From Diphasiastrum complanatum (Eukaryota; Streptophyta; Lycopodiopsida; Lycopodiales; Lycopodiaceae), in assembly GCA_029204225.1 (NCBI GenBank), contig CM055108.1, positions 19,067,779 through 19,131,778 of the forward strand: DNA of 64,000 nt. Direction: 5' to 3'. The notes under the pieces are model-generated. The model saw only the letters and a list, made by a program, of their open reading frames with translations, searched no databases and was not told the origin of the DNA. Within the stretch, counting starts at the first letter, position 1. Every line of letters starts with the position of its first letter. A program made the position numbers and the translations under genes. Shown one piece after another: positions 23,516-35,386 of this stretch.

Positions 23516-25100
23516 TTCCTCCATCTCTCATGCTTATTTGGATTTTTCTAATTGTTGGATCTGAATGTTATTGGGATTGTATGTTATTATACTTTTTATG
23601 AGAGAGAAAGGGAGAGAGAGAAAGAGTAAGCTATCTCTGTTGTAGATGTGTAGTGTTAAGGGATGTGTAGTGTTAAAGAGCAGGGTTAATGGATGAAGAG
23701 ATAGATGTGAATCCTCCATTCATGTTGAAATCTAAACTAAATTATCGCTCTCATGGGAACGAACCTACGCGTGACAACTAACTTCGTCTCCTTGATGCTA
23801 GATTGACTAGATCTTGGATTCAGGTTAGGCTAGGAAAGAAACCCACTACAAAAGTTCACCTAAACTTGCACATATATTTAGAATCTGTAAGACAACCATC
23901 TAATGCATAACGACTACATCACGTTCATCCATGCATAACATCAAACATCACGTTCATCTATGCATAACAACTATATCACATTCATCCAATGCTTAACAAC
24001 TACATCGCATTGAATAGTTAGATTATATGCTCCCAATGCACTTAATGCATTAATATATAGCGTCGATATTCTAATTAGATTCAAGTTACATAACACTAAG
24101 TAATTGCATTCATAGGGATTGGAATGATTTTTAAGAGTATTTAAGTAGTAAACCCTAACTTATTCAATCATTACCCAATATATGCATAGGTTCAAAAGAG
24201 TTAAAGCAAAAAATATTGTTTGGTTTGGTTTTATGGGCTTACTCTATGAAGTATATGTTGGTTTATGTTTACTCAACTTTCTTATATTCGTACGTAGTCT
24301 TAAAGCCCAATTGAACTTTATATACAATCTTCTACATACCATTCCCATTCATATATTATGAAACCACATTATTCTTTGGGATTGTGCAACCATAATATGT
24401 TTAGCGCCCAGTCATGAGAAATTGCCAAAAATTGGCAAATCTAGCTTGATCAAAACCATGTAAATTGTACATAGATGGGTCCCACACATGTGAGGCCATG
24501 GTTCCATGTGGAAATCTACACTAGAGTAGGTTAGATCATGTCTATAAAGTTGGTCAATTTTGTTTGGTAATGGTACCTACATTATAGAGCCAAATTCCTA
24601 GATTTATGGCGTAGGTTGACCAATCTAGCCACCTACATGGGAAGACTCAAGGATGAGGCTAGAATGGCAAATTAGGGCAAGAAAGCTCAATCATCTTCCT
24701 TATTACATGCTGGATTTTCACCTAACTCGAGGTGGGGAAGAGGGTTTCTATGTATTACCATCTCTCCATAGTAATGCCTTAGATTATTTTTGAGAGCTCA
24801 TTGGCAAACTCGATCTTCTACACTATGTACATTGATTTCCTTTGGACCTAAGCAAGAAATAAGTATTCTTAACATCATTTGTTTTCTAGAGGCCATATAC
24901 CGAGTACTATTTCACACGTGTGTGTGTGTGGTGTACATCACTTTTGGTTAATGATTTTGGGTTGCTCTTGCTTGATGCATGTAGAATTGTCAAAGTAGAT
25001 CTCAATTTTGTGTGTCTAGTTTGCATTTGTTCTATGATCAATCAATCGATCACTCTTGTGAGTCATTAATAGACTCAAGTAAGGTCCAAAGTACTATACT
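23516..25100. other. No gene; AT-rich with short repeats
   Basis: No gene recognised. It includes a GA-rich patch near 23600-23625, the 29-bp repeat at 23903-24013, and a short (GT)n near 24920. Confidence 0.5.
23903..24013. repeat. Four tandem copies of a 28/29-bp repeat
   Basis: Units start at 23903, 23931, 23960 and 23989, each beginning ATGCATAAC or ATGCTTAAC and ending TCATCC/CATTG. Confidence 0.85.
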
Positions 25101-25106
25101 TTGACA

Positions 25107-25118
25107 TGGTATTGGAGC
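25107..25118 (+). promoter_or_regulatory. Degenerate initiator-Met primer-binding site
   Basis: TGGTATTGGAGC follows directly after TTTGACA, a plausible LTR end. It suggests a plus-strand copia 5' LTR just upstream; no coding region follows. Confidence 0.4.
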
Positions 25119-25470
25119 GAGATACAAGAGACAATCATTAATCTTGTGTACAATAAAAAAATAGCAAGTTTTGATCCTAAAAGCTAGTATTGGAAGGCCT
25201 ACTAGAAATCAAATGTAGGAGTGGAAATTTGTGGATCAAATTAGATCAGGGTCAAAATCCGTACTGTTCACACATGTGGACAAGTCTGTACCAAAAAATA
25301 ATTCCCATTTTTCATTAGATCCATAAAAAATCATAGTGATAGAACTTGATGAGTATATGGTGACACTACTATGTTTTTTTGATGACACTAATATGCTCCA
25401 TCTTAAGAATTGACTCCCTCTTGAATATCTATCTTTCCTCTAAGATCCTATAAATGATAAATGGAAAAAT

Positions 25471-25863
25471 TTCATAGTTGATATAGAGAATAGTGTCCAA
25501 ATTGAATGCTTCATTATTTTGTACATCAATTTAGCATAACATGATAGAAAAATTACATGCATTAATAAATAGAATCATAATGAATGGATTCCTCCATGTA
25601 TAAACCTATGGTATCTTCGTAAAACAGAAAAAGCCATGTGTCCAACCAATCAAATGTAACTTGCTTTTTAGATGACACAGATTTCATAGTTGATATAGAG
25701 AATAGTGTCCAAATTGGATGCTTCACTATTTTGTACATCAATTTAGCATAACATGACGGAAAAACTACATGCATTAATAAATAGAATCATAATGAATGGA
25801 TTCCTCCATGCATAAACCTATGGTATCTCTGTAAAACAAAAGCAACCATGTGTCCAACCAATC
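25471..25863. repeat. 212-bp tandem duplication
   Basis: Copy 1 is 25471-25682. Copy 2 (25683-about 25863) repeats its first 180 bp with about ten differences (shared TTGATATAGAGAATAGTGTC). Confidence 0.85.
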
Positions 25864-26668
25864 CGATGGATGAGTGCATGCTTGTATCATCCACATTGCA
25901 CTTCACTTGGAGTGTTTGTAACATGAAACTCCATGAATGAGCCTCCATCACCATTTTGCCATAAGTGATCCTCAACATTTTAAAACCTATGTGCAAATGA
26001 GTGACATAATGAACCTCTTCCAACTCCATTCACATCAACAAAATTATCCAAGAATACTAGTACATCCTCAAGATGAAAATGATGGAGAACAATGTGACAA
26101 TTTTCACACATTGACATGACATTACACAAACATGAGATATAATGAGTAAATTAGTATATAAGGACACTTAATTGTTGATCTTTTTCCTTTACACAAGTCT
26201 TCAAACACCTGCAAAAATATACCCTCACTTCTTTGAACTTTTAGTTCCATCTTGATGCCTTTTCATAGTTCTAACTTGCGGCTTTGATGAAGTAAACTAA
26301 AACCAACTGTATGCTCTTCTAAAATTACATCATAATCTCTGATCAAAATGCCTTTTACACATTCAAACATGTATAAAACCAACATCTCAAACATGTAATT
26401 GAGATCATAAAATATTACATCAAACTTACCTCTTTACTAGCCATAGAGAAATCCATGTCACCATAAAAAATGAGATAGATACTATGATCCTCCTCCAACA
26501 TGAAGTAGAATAGGTGAACATGCGTGTCAAACTTGATCCTTGATTCCCCTTTGATTCCTATCCCAAACACGAGCTATGATTTTGACCGCCAACTTTGGAT
26601 ATGCTCCAGTTGTAGTTTCAGCATGAGCTCCATCCAGTTGTTGACATTTCTTTACCCTTCACCCTTAG

Positions 26669-26670
<2 letters not shown>
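25864..26670. other. No gene recognised
   Basis: AT-rich sequence with short frames and no recognisable domain. Confidence 0.45.

Positions 26671-26739
<69 letters not shown>
26671..26739. repeat. Compound (GT)n(GA)n microsatellite
   Basis: GT run 26671-26702 abutting GA run 26703-26739. Confidence 0.97.
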
Positions 26740-26741
<2 letters not shown>

Positions 26742-27143
26742 CTCGTATATTGGTTCAAATACCTTAAAGTGAAGCATGAAGGGGACGTGACTTTCAATTT
26801 CGCTTTTCACAATCTATCCATTCATGCATTGACTTTTGTTGAAACTTTTGCTTTTGCTTATGGCTCATGCAAACAAAAAAAGCTTTTACTTTTTCCTTAT
26901 GGCTCATGCATTGTTTGCATGACTTAGTTCTAATTTTTAAATGGCAATAGATGCATGTCACTTTAGCCCTCAGCAAAGGTTTCACCCTTAAAAATTAAGG
27001 TGACGACCACATAATATCCTTTACGTAATTGCCATTCCATTGATTTTTGGGCCATTTTGGGCCCTCTATTATTTTGCATAATATGTGCCCCCCAAAAGTT
27101 TTTTAATTGAAATAGGTGCCTGGGTTCGCATGAAAGATATCGC

Positions 27144-27148
<5 letters not shown>

Positions 27149-27187
<39 letters not shown>
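27149..27187. repeat. (GA)n microsatellite
   Basis: A 39-bp GA run. Confidence 0.97.
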
Positions 27188-27189
<2 letters not shown>

Positions 27190-27190
<1 letters not shown>

Positions 27191-27552
27191 CATGCTTGAA
27201 ATTCACAAGGGAAAGAAATTTGCACCTCTTTCACAGAATTGGCAATCTCAAGGACAATGCCATCCCCTGGGAGAAAAGTTGATGTTATGGTTTTCTCACC
27301 CGCAAAAGTTCCTAAGCCTTTTGCATTGCTCGACACATTGCCTACATCAAAAGCCGAGGAGGAGGAATTCATAGGGGACTGATAATCTGTCGCAGGAAAG
27401 GAGGCCAGAGCAGAATGGATGGCCCTAGCCAGTTGCATGGCACAAACAGAGGAGAAAGACTGCCGCCTGTTGCTGTAGCAGTCCCCACAACGGCGTAGAA
27501 GGAGTGCATCGCCATTCTTCAATGATAATTGTGTATGAGTTAGATAATACAT
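27190..27552 (-). CDS. Unrecognised 120-codon reading frame
   Basis: The minus strand encodes 120 aa with balanced composition: CGDCYSNRR near the start, then AMQLARAIHSALASFP, a Ser-rich linker and EKTITSTFLPGDGIVLEIA. There is no transposon motif, transmembrane segment or known domain I can name. It is bounded by GA microsatellites at 27149-27187 and 27724-27950. It could be one exon of a decayed cellular gene. The chance of a spurious frame is substantial; codon use could not be evaluated against neighbours. Confidence 0.25.
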
Positions 27553-27723
27553 GCAGATCCCTACTGCGAGAGTACGAGAAGCTGTACTACTTCATAATGG
27601 TTTGCTATAGATCTCTGATCTACAATGCGTTCGTCATAGCCAAAGCCTAACACGCAGACAGCCAGCCAACCAGCTAGGTCACACAGGAATGGCAAAACAC
27701 GAAAGAACGATTTTGTGTGTGGG

Positions 27724-27950
27724 GGAGAGAGAGAGAGAGAGAGAGAGGAGAGCGCAATAGGGGGGAGAGAGAGACGATAGCAGGAGAGAGAGAGAGAGAG
27801 AGCACGGGAGAGGGACAGAGCGCAAGAGAGAGGGAGAGCGCAGCAAGGAGGTCGAGGAGAGAGAGCGACAGGGGGAGAGAGAGAGAGAGAGAGGGAAAGA
27901 GAGCGCGGAAGAGAGATAGACCGCAGGAGAGAGAGAGAATCATGGAAAGA
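27724..27950. repeat. GA-rich complex repeat
   Basis: GAGAGA tracts interrupted by GCGC, GGGG, CACGG and similar patches over about 225 bp. Confidence 0.9.
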
Positions 27951-28700
27951 GTTTTAAAAAAAATCAATACAATTATGTGAAGCAATGGTTGATTGGTTAG
28001 ACTATTACCACAAATAATCTTTGGACAGCTCGTGGACTCCGCCACTCGTTGTTGGGTCCAAATTATTTATGGTAATGACCCTCCTAATGACCATTACTTA
28101 CTATGTAACAACTTATTGAGTTTTTTAGTGTGTATTTATGTGAAACTTTAAAAGTCACAATATCACACCTGCATTTATTATTTTAAGATTTGAACAAGTA
28201 ATAAATGTGTAATGCATTTTTACTATTTTTAAACACATAATAAGTGCATTACACTTTGTAATGTACTCTTACTATTATTAAAAAGTACAATTTTGTTATT
28301 TTTAAAATATTTAAACCTTAAACATACTATTATAATAAAACATTGACTATTTTTAACCAAAAAAAAACAAAAAAAATTCAGGTGGTTGTCACGACAGCGG
28401 AAGGCCCCAGGCGAGAGGGAGGTGCGCCCCAGGCGAGAGGGAGGCCTTTCGCACCTGGGAGGCGCCTCGGGCTGTTGCCCTCGAGCGCCTCCAAGCGTTG
28501 AAGACACCCCCCCCCCCACGGGGGCTTACCCTATAGATAATATCCTTTGATATAAACTAACCTCAACACATAAACTAACCTCAACACATATAGTATTGCC
28601 TTTTGCAATGCAATATCAAAAACGTAAAAAGCTTGGAGCTTTATGATGGGTACAGTCCGCGCTCGAGGGCTCCAAAGGAGGTTTTACCCTAAACCTAAAA
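27951..28700. other. No gene; contains a GC-rich repeat
   Basis: AT-rich to about 28375. Then 28395-28500 holds a GC-rich stretch with a direct repeat of CCCCAGGCGAGAGGGAGG and GGCGCCTCGGGC, resembling GC-rich plant MITE/hAT-like repeats, and a C13 run near 28506. Confidence 0.5.
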
Positions 28701-28720
28701 CATATGCGAGATATTTTTAG

Positions 28721-28968
28721 TATATATATGGGTGTGCGTTCCATACTTGGTGTCATTTTCTTCCGTTTCTGCGAAGAAATACCCAGCACGGCAGCGAGCG
28801 AACGAACGAGTCGCTCGAAACAGGTTCCTGCTCGACGATACCACACCACGTCTCCATCTTGCAAATCGTGGCCGTCGCAGCGCGCACATGTTAGCTAGCT
28901 CATTGACGGCTCGCTACGATCATCGTCATCTTATTCTTCGTTTTCGTTTTTGAGTGATCAGCTGCAGG
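28721..28968 (+). promoter_or_regulatory. Possible core promoter and 5' UTR exon of the protease locus
   Basis: A TATA-like run GTATATATATGG (28720-28731) is followed by a GC-richer segment and a splice-donor-like CTGCAG|GTATGT at 28969. No long conserved frame lies inside, so it would be a non-coding first exon. It is placed about 700 bp before the protease signal-peptide ATG. No transcript evidence; inferred from motifs only. Confidence 0.3.
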
Positions 28969-29663
28969 TATGTATCAACCCATATCGCATTTCCATATTA
29001 CGGTGTAATTTTTGGAGTTCGAGTATTGTTGTATTCATGCGCGCATTGAATTCCATTGTCAAATTGAGGTCGTGTAGCTTGGGATGTTCGTTTTTCTTTT
29101 CATTTGTCTTTGCAGGTTTTTCGGCTCCGTCTGGTTGCTTCTATCTCATGCTTTCTTCCTTTCGAATGATGTGCATAAAGCATACTAATATGTACTAGTA
29201 CACACATGATAGAGTATTGCACTGTATCTGCTTTTTTATTCGCTCGTCGACCCTGTCTGCTTGTTTTCGTTGACACTTGATGACGAAAATAGTGCCTTTA
29301 TTGTCCTTCCAGTCACCCCTTGCACTGCCTGAGGATATCTTTGCTCAATCGCTCATGTCTGTGTGCATTTGGATAGAGTATCTGAAGCATAGTCCTTATT
29401 TCAAGATTTCATTTGTTGTTATTGATGTACTAATTCTGAAATCTATCTTCCTTACTTTTCCAGAATAGTCGGTATCAGCATTCAGTAGTTCGCTGGCTTA
29501 TACTTGAGCCAATTCTTTCATGTTTTTGGCAAAGCATAGCTTATGTTTTACGACTACTTTTAATAACCTGATCTGAAATATACTATTAAAAAGTTTATGT
29601 GGAGCCAAATACGAAAGTAGAGCTAAGCAAGTATAAAATTGGATTGCTGCTGCAAGAAAAAAT

Positions 29664-30932
29664 ATGGCTTCGATTCTGAAAACCATGAACAGAAGGTTCA
29701 ACTTTCTTATTCATTTCATTCTTTGGGGCCCCATTACCTTCGACCTTTCGTGTGCCACAAGCTCAGATCTTGGAGTACTGGGCTCCCCCAAAGTGGCCAC
29801 TGTGCCTCAACAAATGTAATGAGTAGAAAACACAAAGCTGCAGATGTTGCCCATGCGAAATTTTCTTTAGAGAGCGCAAACAACAGAATTAGTTTGGAGG
29901 CAACACTAGGCTCAGGTCAGGATTTTGTAGATTTCTACATGGGAACGCTAGCGAGGAACTAGTGATCTAATTTGGATTCAATGCTACCCTTGTAGTAGAT
30001 GTTATTCGCAATCCAATCCTATCTACTATTCCAATAATTCGTCTTCTTTCTCGTCAGTTTCTTACTCTGTCAAACAATGCTTTCTTGTTCCAGCACCACC
30101 ACACGATTCTTGCGGTTCCAGGTTTCCAACAACACACGTACGTTTACAATGATGGATCTTCTAGTAGTGGCTAGCATCTGAGACGGTCACAATGATATCT
30201 AGCTCTGGAGAGAGTTTGAAGATCAGCAACATTACGTTTGGATGCGGCATAAGCAATGAAGGTCAGACTTTGCACGGCGTCCTTGGTCTTGGGCAGGGGC
30301 GTGTCTCTTTTGCATCTCAGTTAGGACATCTCTACGGAAGCATTTTTTTCTATCGTCTTGTGGATTATCTGAAAGCCACTACAGATAGAAGTCTGCTTGT
30401 GTTTGGAGATGCCAAGATTGAGCAATCTTTGAGGAATGCTATCCCATACACTCCACTTTTGAAGAATTGTATTACTATGTGGGAATAAAGCATGTTCGTT
30501 TGAATGGACGAGTTCTGCCTATCCCTTCAAAATTATGGCAGATTGACTCTGTCAGCTATGGTGGCACCATTGTTGATTCTGGCATGACACTAACATACTT
30601 CAGAAAAGCGGCTTATTCATTTATTGTAGCTGCATTTAAAAGAGCCATAACTGTGCCTAGAATAGCACCCATTCAAGGCCTTGATCTCTGTTTCAACTTT
30701 TCTGCTGCTTCGAGTATAAACATTCCTCAATTCTCAATCCTTTTGGAAGGAGATGTCCTCTTTCAGCCCCCACCAGAGAATTACCTTGTTGACACAGCTC
30801 TGGGTGTGAAATGCATTGCAATGCAAGGAGTTGATTCAACTCTTGGATCAAACACAATAGCTGGAAACTTGCTTCAGCAGAATTTCCATGTAGAGTATGA
30901 CAGATTAAGAGCGACGATTGGGGTTTCTGTTG
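29664..30932 (+). pseudogene. Pepsin-family (A1) aspartic protease pseudogene
   Basis: The first frame begins MASILKTMNRRFNFLIHFIL, with a signal-peptide-like hydrophobic core. Later frames give SLEATLGSGQDFVDFYMGT, then SDLIWIQCYPCSRCY, LASETVTMISS, NITFGCGISNEG, YYVGIKHVRLNG, GGTIVDSGMTLTYF and AGNLLQQNFHVEYDRLRATI. This is the order of plant nepenthesin/CND41-like secreted proteases. The first catalytic D-T-G-S segment, expected between MGT and SDLIW, is missing with a frameshift and stops. The second motif is DSGM instead of DSGT. At least four frameshifts follow. At the extreme C-terminus it runs into the gypsy relic on the opposite strand. The gene is dead; no working enzyme is possible. 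Confidence 0.85.
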
Positions 30933-32676
30933 ACAAACTGCTCCTCATCATCGTAGCCATGATCAACCACTCCATACTTCTCACGCATTATTTTCCAATG
31001 CATTGTGATAAACTTCAAAAGTAGATGAAGCTAGTTCTATACACAAATTTACCAAATACACCATCACAAACTTTTCCAAATATGGATGAAGAATATGTTT
31101 ATCATCTGCTTGAAAGTGGCTGGCGCGTTCGTGAGTCCAAAAGGTAACACTAAAAACCCATAATGGCCGTACCTGGATTGAAATCCAGTCTTAGGAATGT
31201 CTTCATTCCTAATCCTTATCTAATGGTATCCTGATCGCAGATCAAACTTGGAGAAATCATAGCTTCATTCAAACGCTCCATAACATCATCCATCCTAGGT
31301 AAGGGATATATGTTTTTGATGGTTGAATCATTTAACTTTACACACACGTGTGCTGCCATCCTTTTTATTAACTAAAAGGATTGGTGCTCCCCAAGGAGAC
31401 TTACTAGGCCGAATATGGCCCATCCTAAGAAGTTCTTGTAACTACTTAGAAATTTCATCCTCTTCCTTGATGCTAACCCTATATGGAAAAAGAGATACAT
31501 GTTGGCTTCCAAGAAGCAACTCTATCTGATAGTCAACACTCCTTTGGGGAGGTAGGCCATTAGGGAGTTTTTTAGGAAAAACATCGCTATACTCTTGTCT
31601 AAATTTGTTAAACATTCTTTCTTCAGGTGAATTAACACTAAGTCTTAAGAGATTATTTAAAGGCACTTTCAAAGGCAAATGCGATAAATCAATATTTAGA
31701 CTCTGGACTACATGGTCATCCACATAAACTTCATCTTATAAAAAACAAAGATAAACTTCATCACTAGAGTCTTTCAAATATTCAACTTCTTCTAAATCAG
31801 AAACCATAGGATCAAAAGGCTTATTTACATTGCCTTAGCTCAATGAGCCCTTATGCAAAATGAAAATACTATGTGTAACATAATCCTTTCTTAAAGACTA
31901 ATTTTTAGAGTAAAACTACTCTTTTCCTAAGATTATGTCTATGCTATCCAAATTCATTATATGAAAATCCAGTGGTTCAACATAATTTTAAATCTTAAGC
32001 GGCAGTTGAGGAACAAGTTGGTCCCAAGCTTGCCGATCTTCTTCCGATGCCATTTTCACCACATACAAGTGATTACTTGACATGGTCGCCGCCTTGAGCT
32101 TCTGCACCAGTTTAGCATTTATAAAGTTGTGTGTGGAACCATCATAAAAAAGAACAGTCACAGCTTGGCATCCTATGATTCCATTCATACGAATGAGGTC
32201 GTGGGGGCCAACAACAGTTGTATTAAAACAACAATTCTCACAACTAGTGCCATTCTTAAAGGATAAATCAACAAAGAAAATATTAGAATCATTTGGCGCT
32301 TTGAAAGATTTAGTTTGCCCGGCAAATTTCTTTTGCTTTTGCTTCGGGCAATCTTTTGAAAGATGCCCCTTCTCCATACATGAGAAGCACAAGCCGTCGG
32401 TTCTCGCCTTGTGATAGTTTGCATGATCCAACTTGACGCGCTTTTTTTCGCCTTGGGAACTGGTGTTCGTCTTGTCTTTGCTTTGCTTTTTTTTTAAAAA
32501 AAAAATCTTTCTGATCAGCCTTGGGAAAACATTTCTCCTTGCGGGAGGCAAAATGGATGTCATCGAAGATTTTCGCAAAGCGAATTGCATCCTTGATAGT
32601 CTGCCTTGGTTACTCCGCACTTCTTGAAATGTCTATGGAAGCCCCAAGATAAAATATCGGTGGCTCTGATACCAAA
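30933..32676 (-). pseudogene. Ty3/gypsy element, 5' half (gag end, protease, RT start)
   Basis: Minus strand, from the PBS at 32662-32674 (GGTATCAGAGCC). It reads a partial gag with zinc knuckle CFSCMEKGHLSKDC, then protease VLFYDGSTHNFINAKLVQKL, then an RT entry with FPKKLPNGLPPQRSVDYQIE. After frameshifts come [24 protein letters not shown] and [16 protein letters not shown] stops before the catalytic Y-x-DD box, and downstream (30.95-31.02 kb) reads FITMHWKIMREKYG. It lacks most of gag, RNase H and integrase. It runs into the last codons of the aspartic protease pseudogene. Confidence 0.8.
32662..32674 (-). promoter_or_regulatory. Primer-binding site, gypsy element at 30.9-32.7 kb
   Basis: Minus-strand TGGTATCAGAGCC, a perfect initiator-Met-type site, 2 bp from the LTR boundary. 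Confidence 0.85.
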
Positions 32677-32892
32677 TGTTAGAATCCACATCGTCGTTCC
32701 GGTCATTGCTAAAGCACAAATAGGTGACGAACGCTACGTTACCACCCAACCATAAAGGTACTACCACCTCACCCCCATGCACTAGTGCCATGCAAGCTCG
32801 GATCTCTCTCCTCCAATAAAAAACATAAACACATTTCTACCCAAAAAAGATAGAGTCCTTGACAGTCCATGTTGTACCACCAAACCATGCTT
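32677..32892 (-). mobile_element. Truncated 5' LTR of the gypsy element
   Basis: In plus orientation it starts TGTTAGAATCC, so in minus sense it ends GGATTCTAACA. It is cut at about 32892 where a gypsy fragment of opposite orientation begins. Confidence 0.6.
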
Positions 32893-34009
32893 TTAGCCAG
32901 TGCTGATACATACCATCTGGATCGTTTGGAAAAAGTATATGAACGTTATTGCAAACATGAGATCTCATGTTTACATTTTTATGGGTCATGCAAATTACTA
33001 TCGGATATTTATCCTATTTTTTGTGGACTTAGCACGACCTATATATAGATTGACTATTGAGCCTATATGGATGATTGAGGCGTTGGTAGCATTGACTCCA
33101 GAAAAGTGTCAGATTTGGGTTACTTGTAAAGTTGTTCTTGGACATGTGATATCAAGACATGACATTGCTACAAATTATTCCAAAATCAAAGTCATTGTGG
33201 AGCTACCGCCACCAGGAACAATTCAAGAAGTCTATATTCTCATAGGTCATGCAAACTATTATCGGATATTCATTTTGCTCTTTGCGGATTTAGCACAGCC
33301 TATATATATTGTACCTATTTGGACGATTGAGGCGTTGGAAGTATTTGAGAAATTAAACAAAAAGCTTTAGCTTCTGCACCGATTCTATGAGCTCCAAATT
33401 TGACAATTGAATTTCATGTTCATACTGATGCATCAAAATATGCTATTGAATCAGTTTTGACGCAACCAGGAGAATATAAGAAAGACTATCCTATCAGATT
33501 TGCTAGTTGACAATTTACTGATTTCTAAGAAGAATTACTCTATCACAGAATGAGAAGCATTGGCCATGATATTTTTCGTGAAATTTTTTTGACATTATTT
33601 AATGGTGACACATTTTGCATTTTATACCGACCGTCAATCGTTGCTTTATCTAGTAAACAAGACATGCAATACGGGATGCATTGCAAGATGGCTACTACTA
33701 CTAACCGAATTTGATTTTCGAGCTATGGTTCAAAACGGTAAACAATATTTGATGTATGTCAATGAGCACGTCGCCCTACGAAGCAAAACTATTAGCCTTT
33801 ACATTCGGTTCTATCACAAGCACCATTTGAAAAAAAGGGACATGACTATGTTGTTCTTATTCATCTTGCGACAAGAGGTTCTCAAGACAAATATATCATC
33901 GTAACAACTGATTATATGACCAAGTGGGTCGAATCAAGAGTAGTTCGAGTTTCCGATGCAAAGACTATGACCAAGTCTTGAATACGAAATATCATTGTTA
34001 TATTTGAAT
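32893..34009 (+). pseudogene. Gypsy (Tat-like) RT-end, RNase H and integrase-start fragment
   Basis: The plus strand reads YHLDRLEKVYERYCKHEI, then VVLGHVISRHDIATNYSKIK and VIVELPPPGTI, RNase H HTDASKYAIESVLTQ and YPIRFAS, and the integrase start YIIVTTDYMTKWVES. It belongs to the same family as 45.2-49.0 kb. Stops and frameshifts abound. A 110-bp segment (32978-33092) is repeated at 33236-33345. The fragment ends where a CACTA terminus begins, so CACTA probably inserted into its integrase. Confidence 0.8.
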
Positions 34010-34167
34010 CACTACAACAAGACACGCGATTTCAAGTGCTTTTTTTGAGCATTTTTTTTAAAGATAGAATTTAAAATGAGTCGTGGGGAGCTGTGGAAGG
34101 CTCGAGCATCGGGTCCGACATTTGGCCTCGGTATAAGCCTTGCAAATTTTAACATGGTTTTCAAAGA

Positions 34168-34251
34168 TTTATAGGGAGGTTTATATGGAGGATTATAGAT
34201 AGGGTTATACAAAGAGTTATAGAGAGCGTTATAGAGAGGGTTATATAGAGG
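34168..34251. repeat. Seven-copy 12-bp minisatellite near the CACTA end
   Basis: Seven consecutive 12-bp units, consensus GTTATAGAGAGG. The minus-strand peptide is (LYNP)n. Confidence 0.9.
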
Positions 34252-34662
34252 GAAAAGTAGGCCAAGAGGCATTCTAGAATACTCTATTCACTGAGGTTAA
34301 TACCGTGACTAATGAAAAAAAGGCCCCACAGTATAAACCATTGAATGTAATGGATCTCACTTTTCAAAATTGTTGTCTATCAACATACTGAATTCCAATT
34401 TCTATCAAAACTAGCTGCCATATCCACAATTGAATAAAGAAATTTATGTAGCACAAAAATATCATGACCACAATTTGTATACTCACAAGCATTGACATCT
34501 TGCTTGATATCAACTAGTCATATAATAAAGTGCAATTGCATTGATGAGCAATCTAATTAATATTACAATGAGTTGAAACATATCGTACTGTCTCACTTAT
34601 TCATTTGCTGATTCCTCATTATCATCATACGACAAATCCGCCAAACCAAATGAGTCTATCTA

Positions 34663-35386
34663 TTATTCTCTCCAAATATCTCCTATAGCATCGTTATTAA
34701 TAAGTTGATCTTCATAAGCTAATGGCGACGATGACAACGAGGGAGATTGAGAAGGCGTGTCGTGTGTCATAGATCCATCCGATGATGATGCATCATGCTC
34801 AATATCATCATTAGCTTGTGAAGCTTGCACATGATCCTCCGAAAATGTGTCATCGAATCCATCATCACGATCTTGTTCAGGTGCATCGGTTGGCAGCGCC
34901 ATGTCCTCCACGACATCTCTATCTTAAAAATTTCTTTTACTTCAAGGAGCGACTTGAATCACGTACCACCATATGGAATCTGAATGGTCAGGGTGAAAAA
35001 CCAACTATAATTGATTGATGTTACCATGCCATAAACATTGACTCATAATTAGTATCTATATCTATGTTACAATTGCTTGAGTATACAGACAATATACATT
35101 TTTTGTAGTATGCTAAAAGTCAATTGATTGAAAACAAAGGAGCATGGACATATTGAAGACATAAAAGAAATGTATATGTTCACATTGTCGAGAAAAAACA
35201 AATGTATTATTTTGATCCATCCAAAGCTTGGTGGAGTCAATGGTGAAATAACCACTCTCCTCTTTCCTGACAGTTGCATTGGGATCATTGCAAATAACTT
35301 TAAACCATTTGACATCAATATGAAAAAGTTGAATCCCCTAAATCCAACTTCAAAGATGTCATTGATTGTCTCACAATAATCAAGTT
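34663..35386 (-). pseudogene. CACTA transposase (TNP2) C-terminal part
   Basis: The minus strand reads a DUF4216-like segment (DVKWFKVICNDPNATV, YFTIDSTKLW, VFSRQCEHIHFFYV) and then stops. A second frame at 34911-34663 is an acidic tail (ASSSDGSMTHDTPSQS, YEDQLINND), like typical TNP2 C-termini. It is separated from the N-terminal part by the copia insertion at 35387-39201 plus a deletion of the rest of the DUF4218-like region. Confidence 0.65.

Noticed and set aside
27674-28045. Leu/Ser-rich, membrane-like frame
   Set aside because: Generated by the GA-rich complex repeat read on the minus strand.
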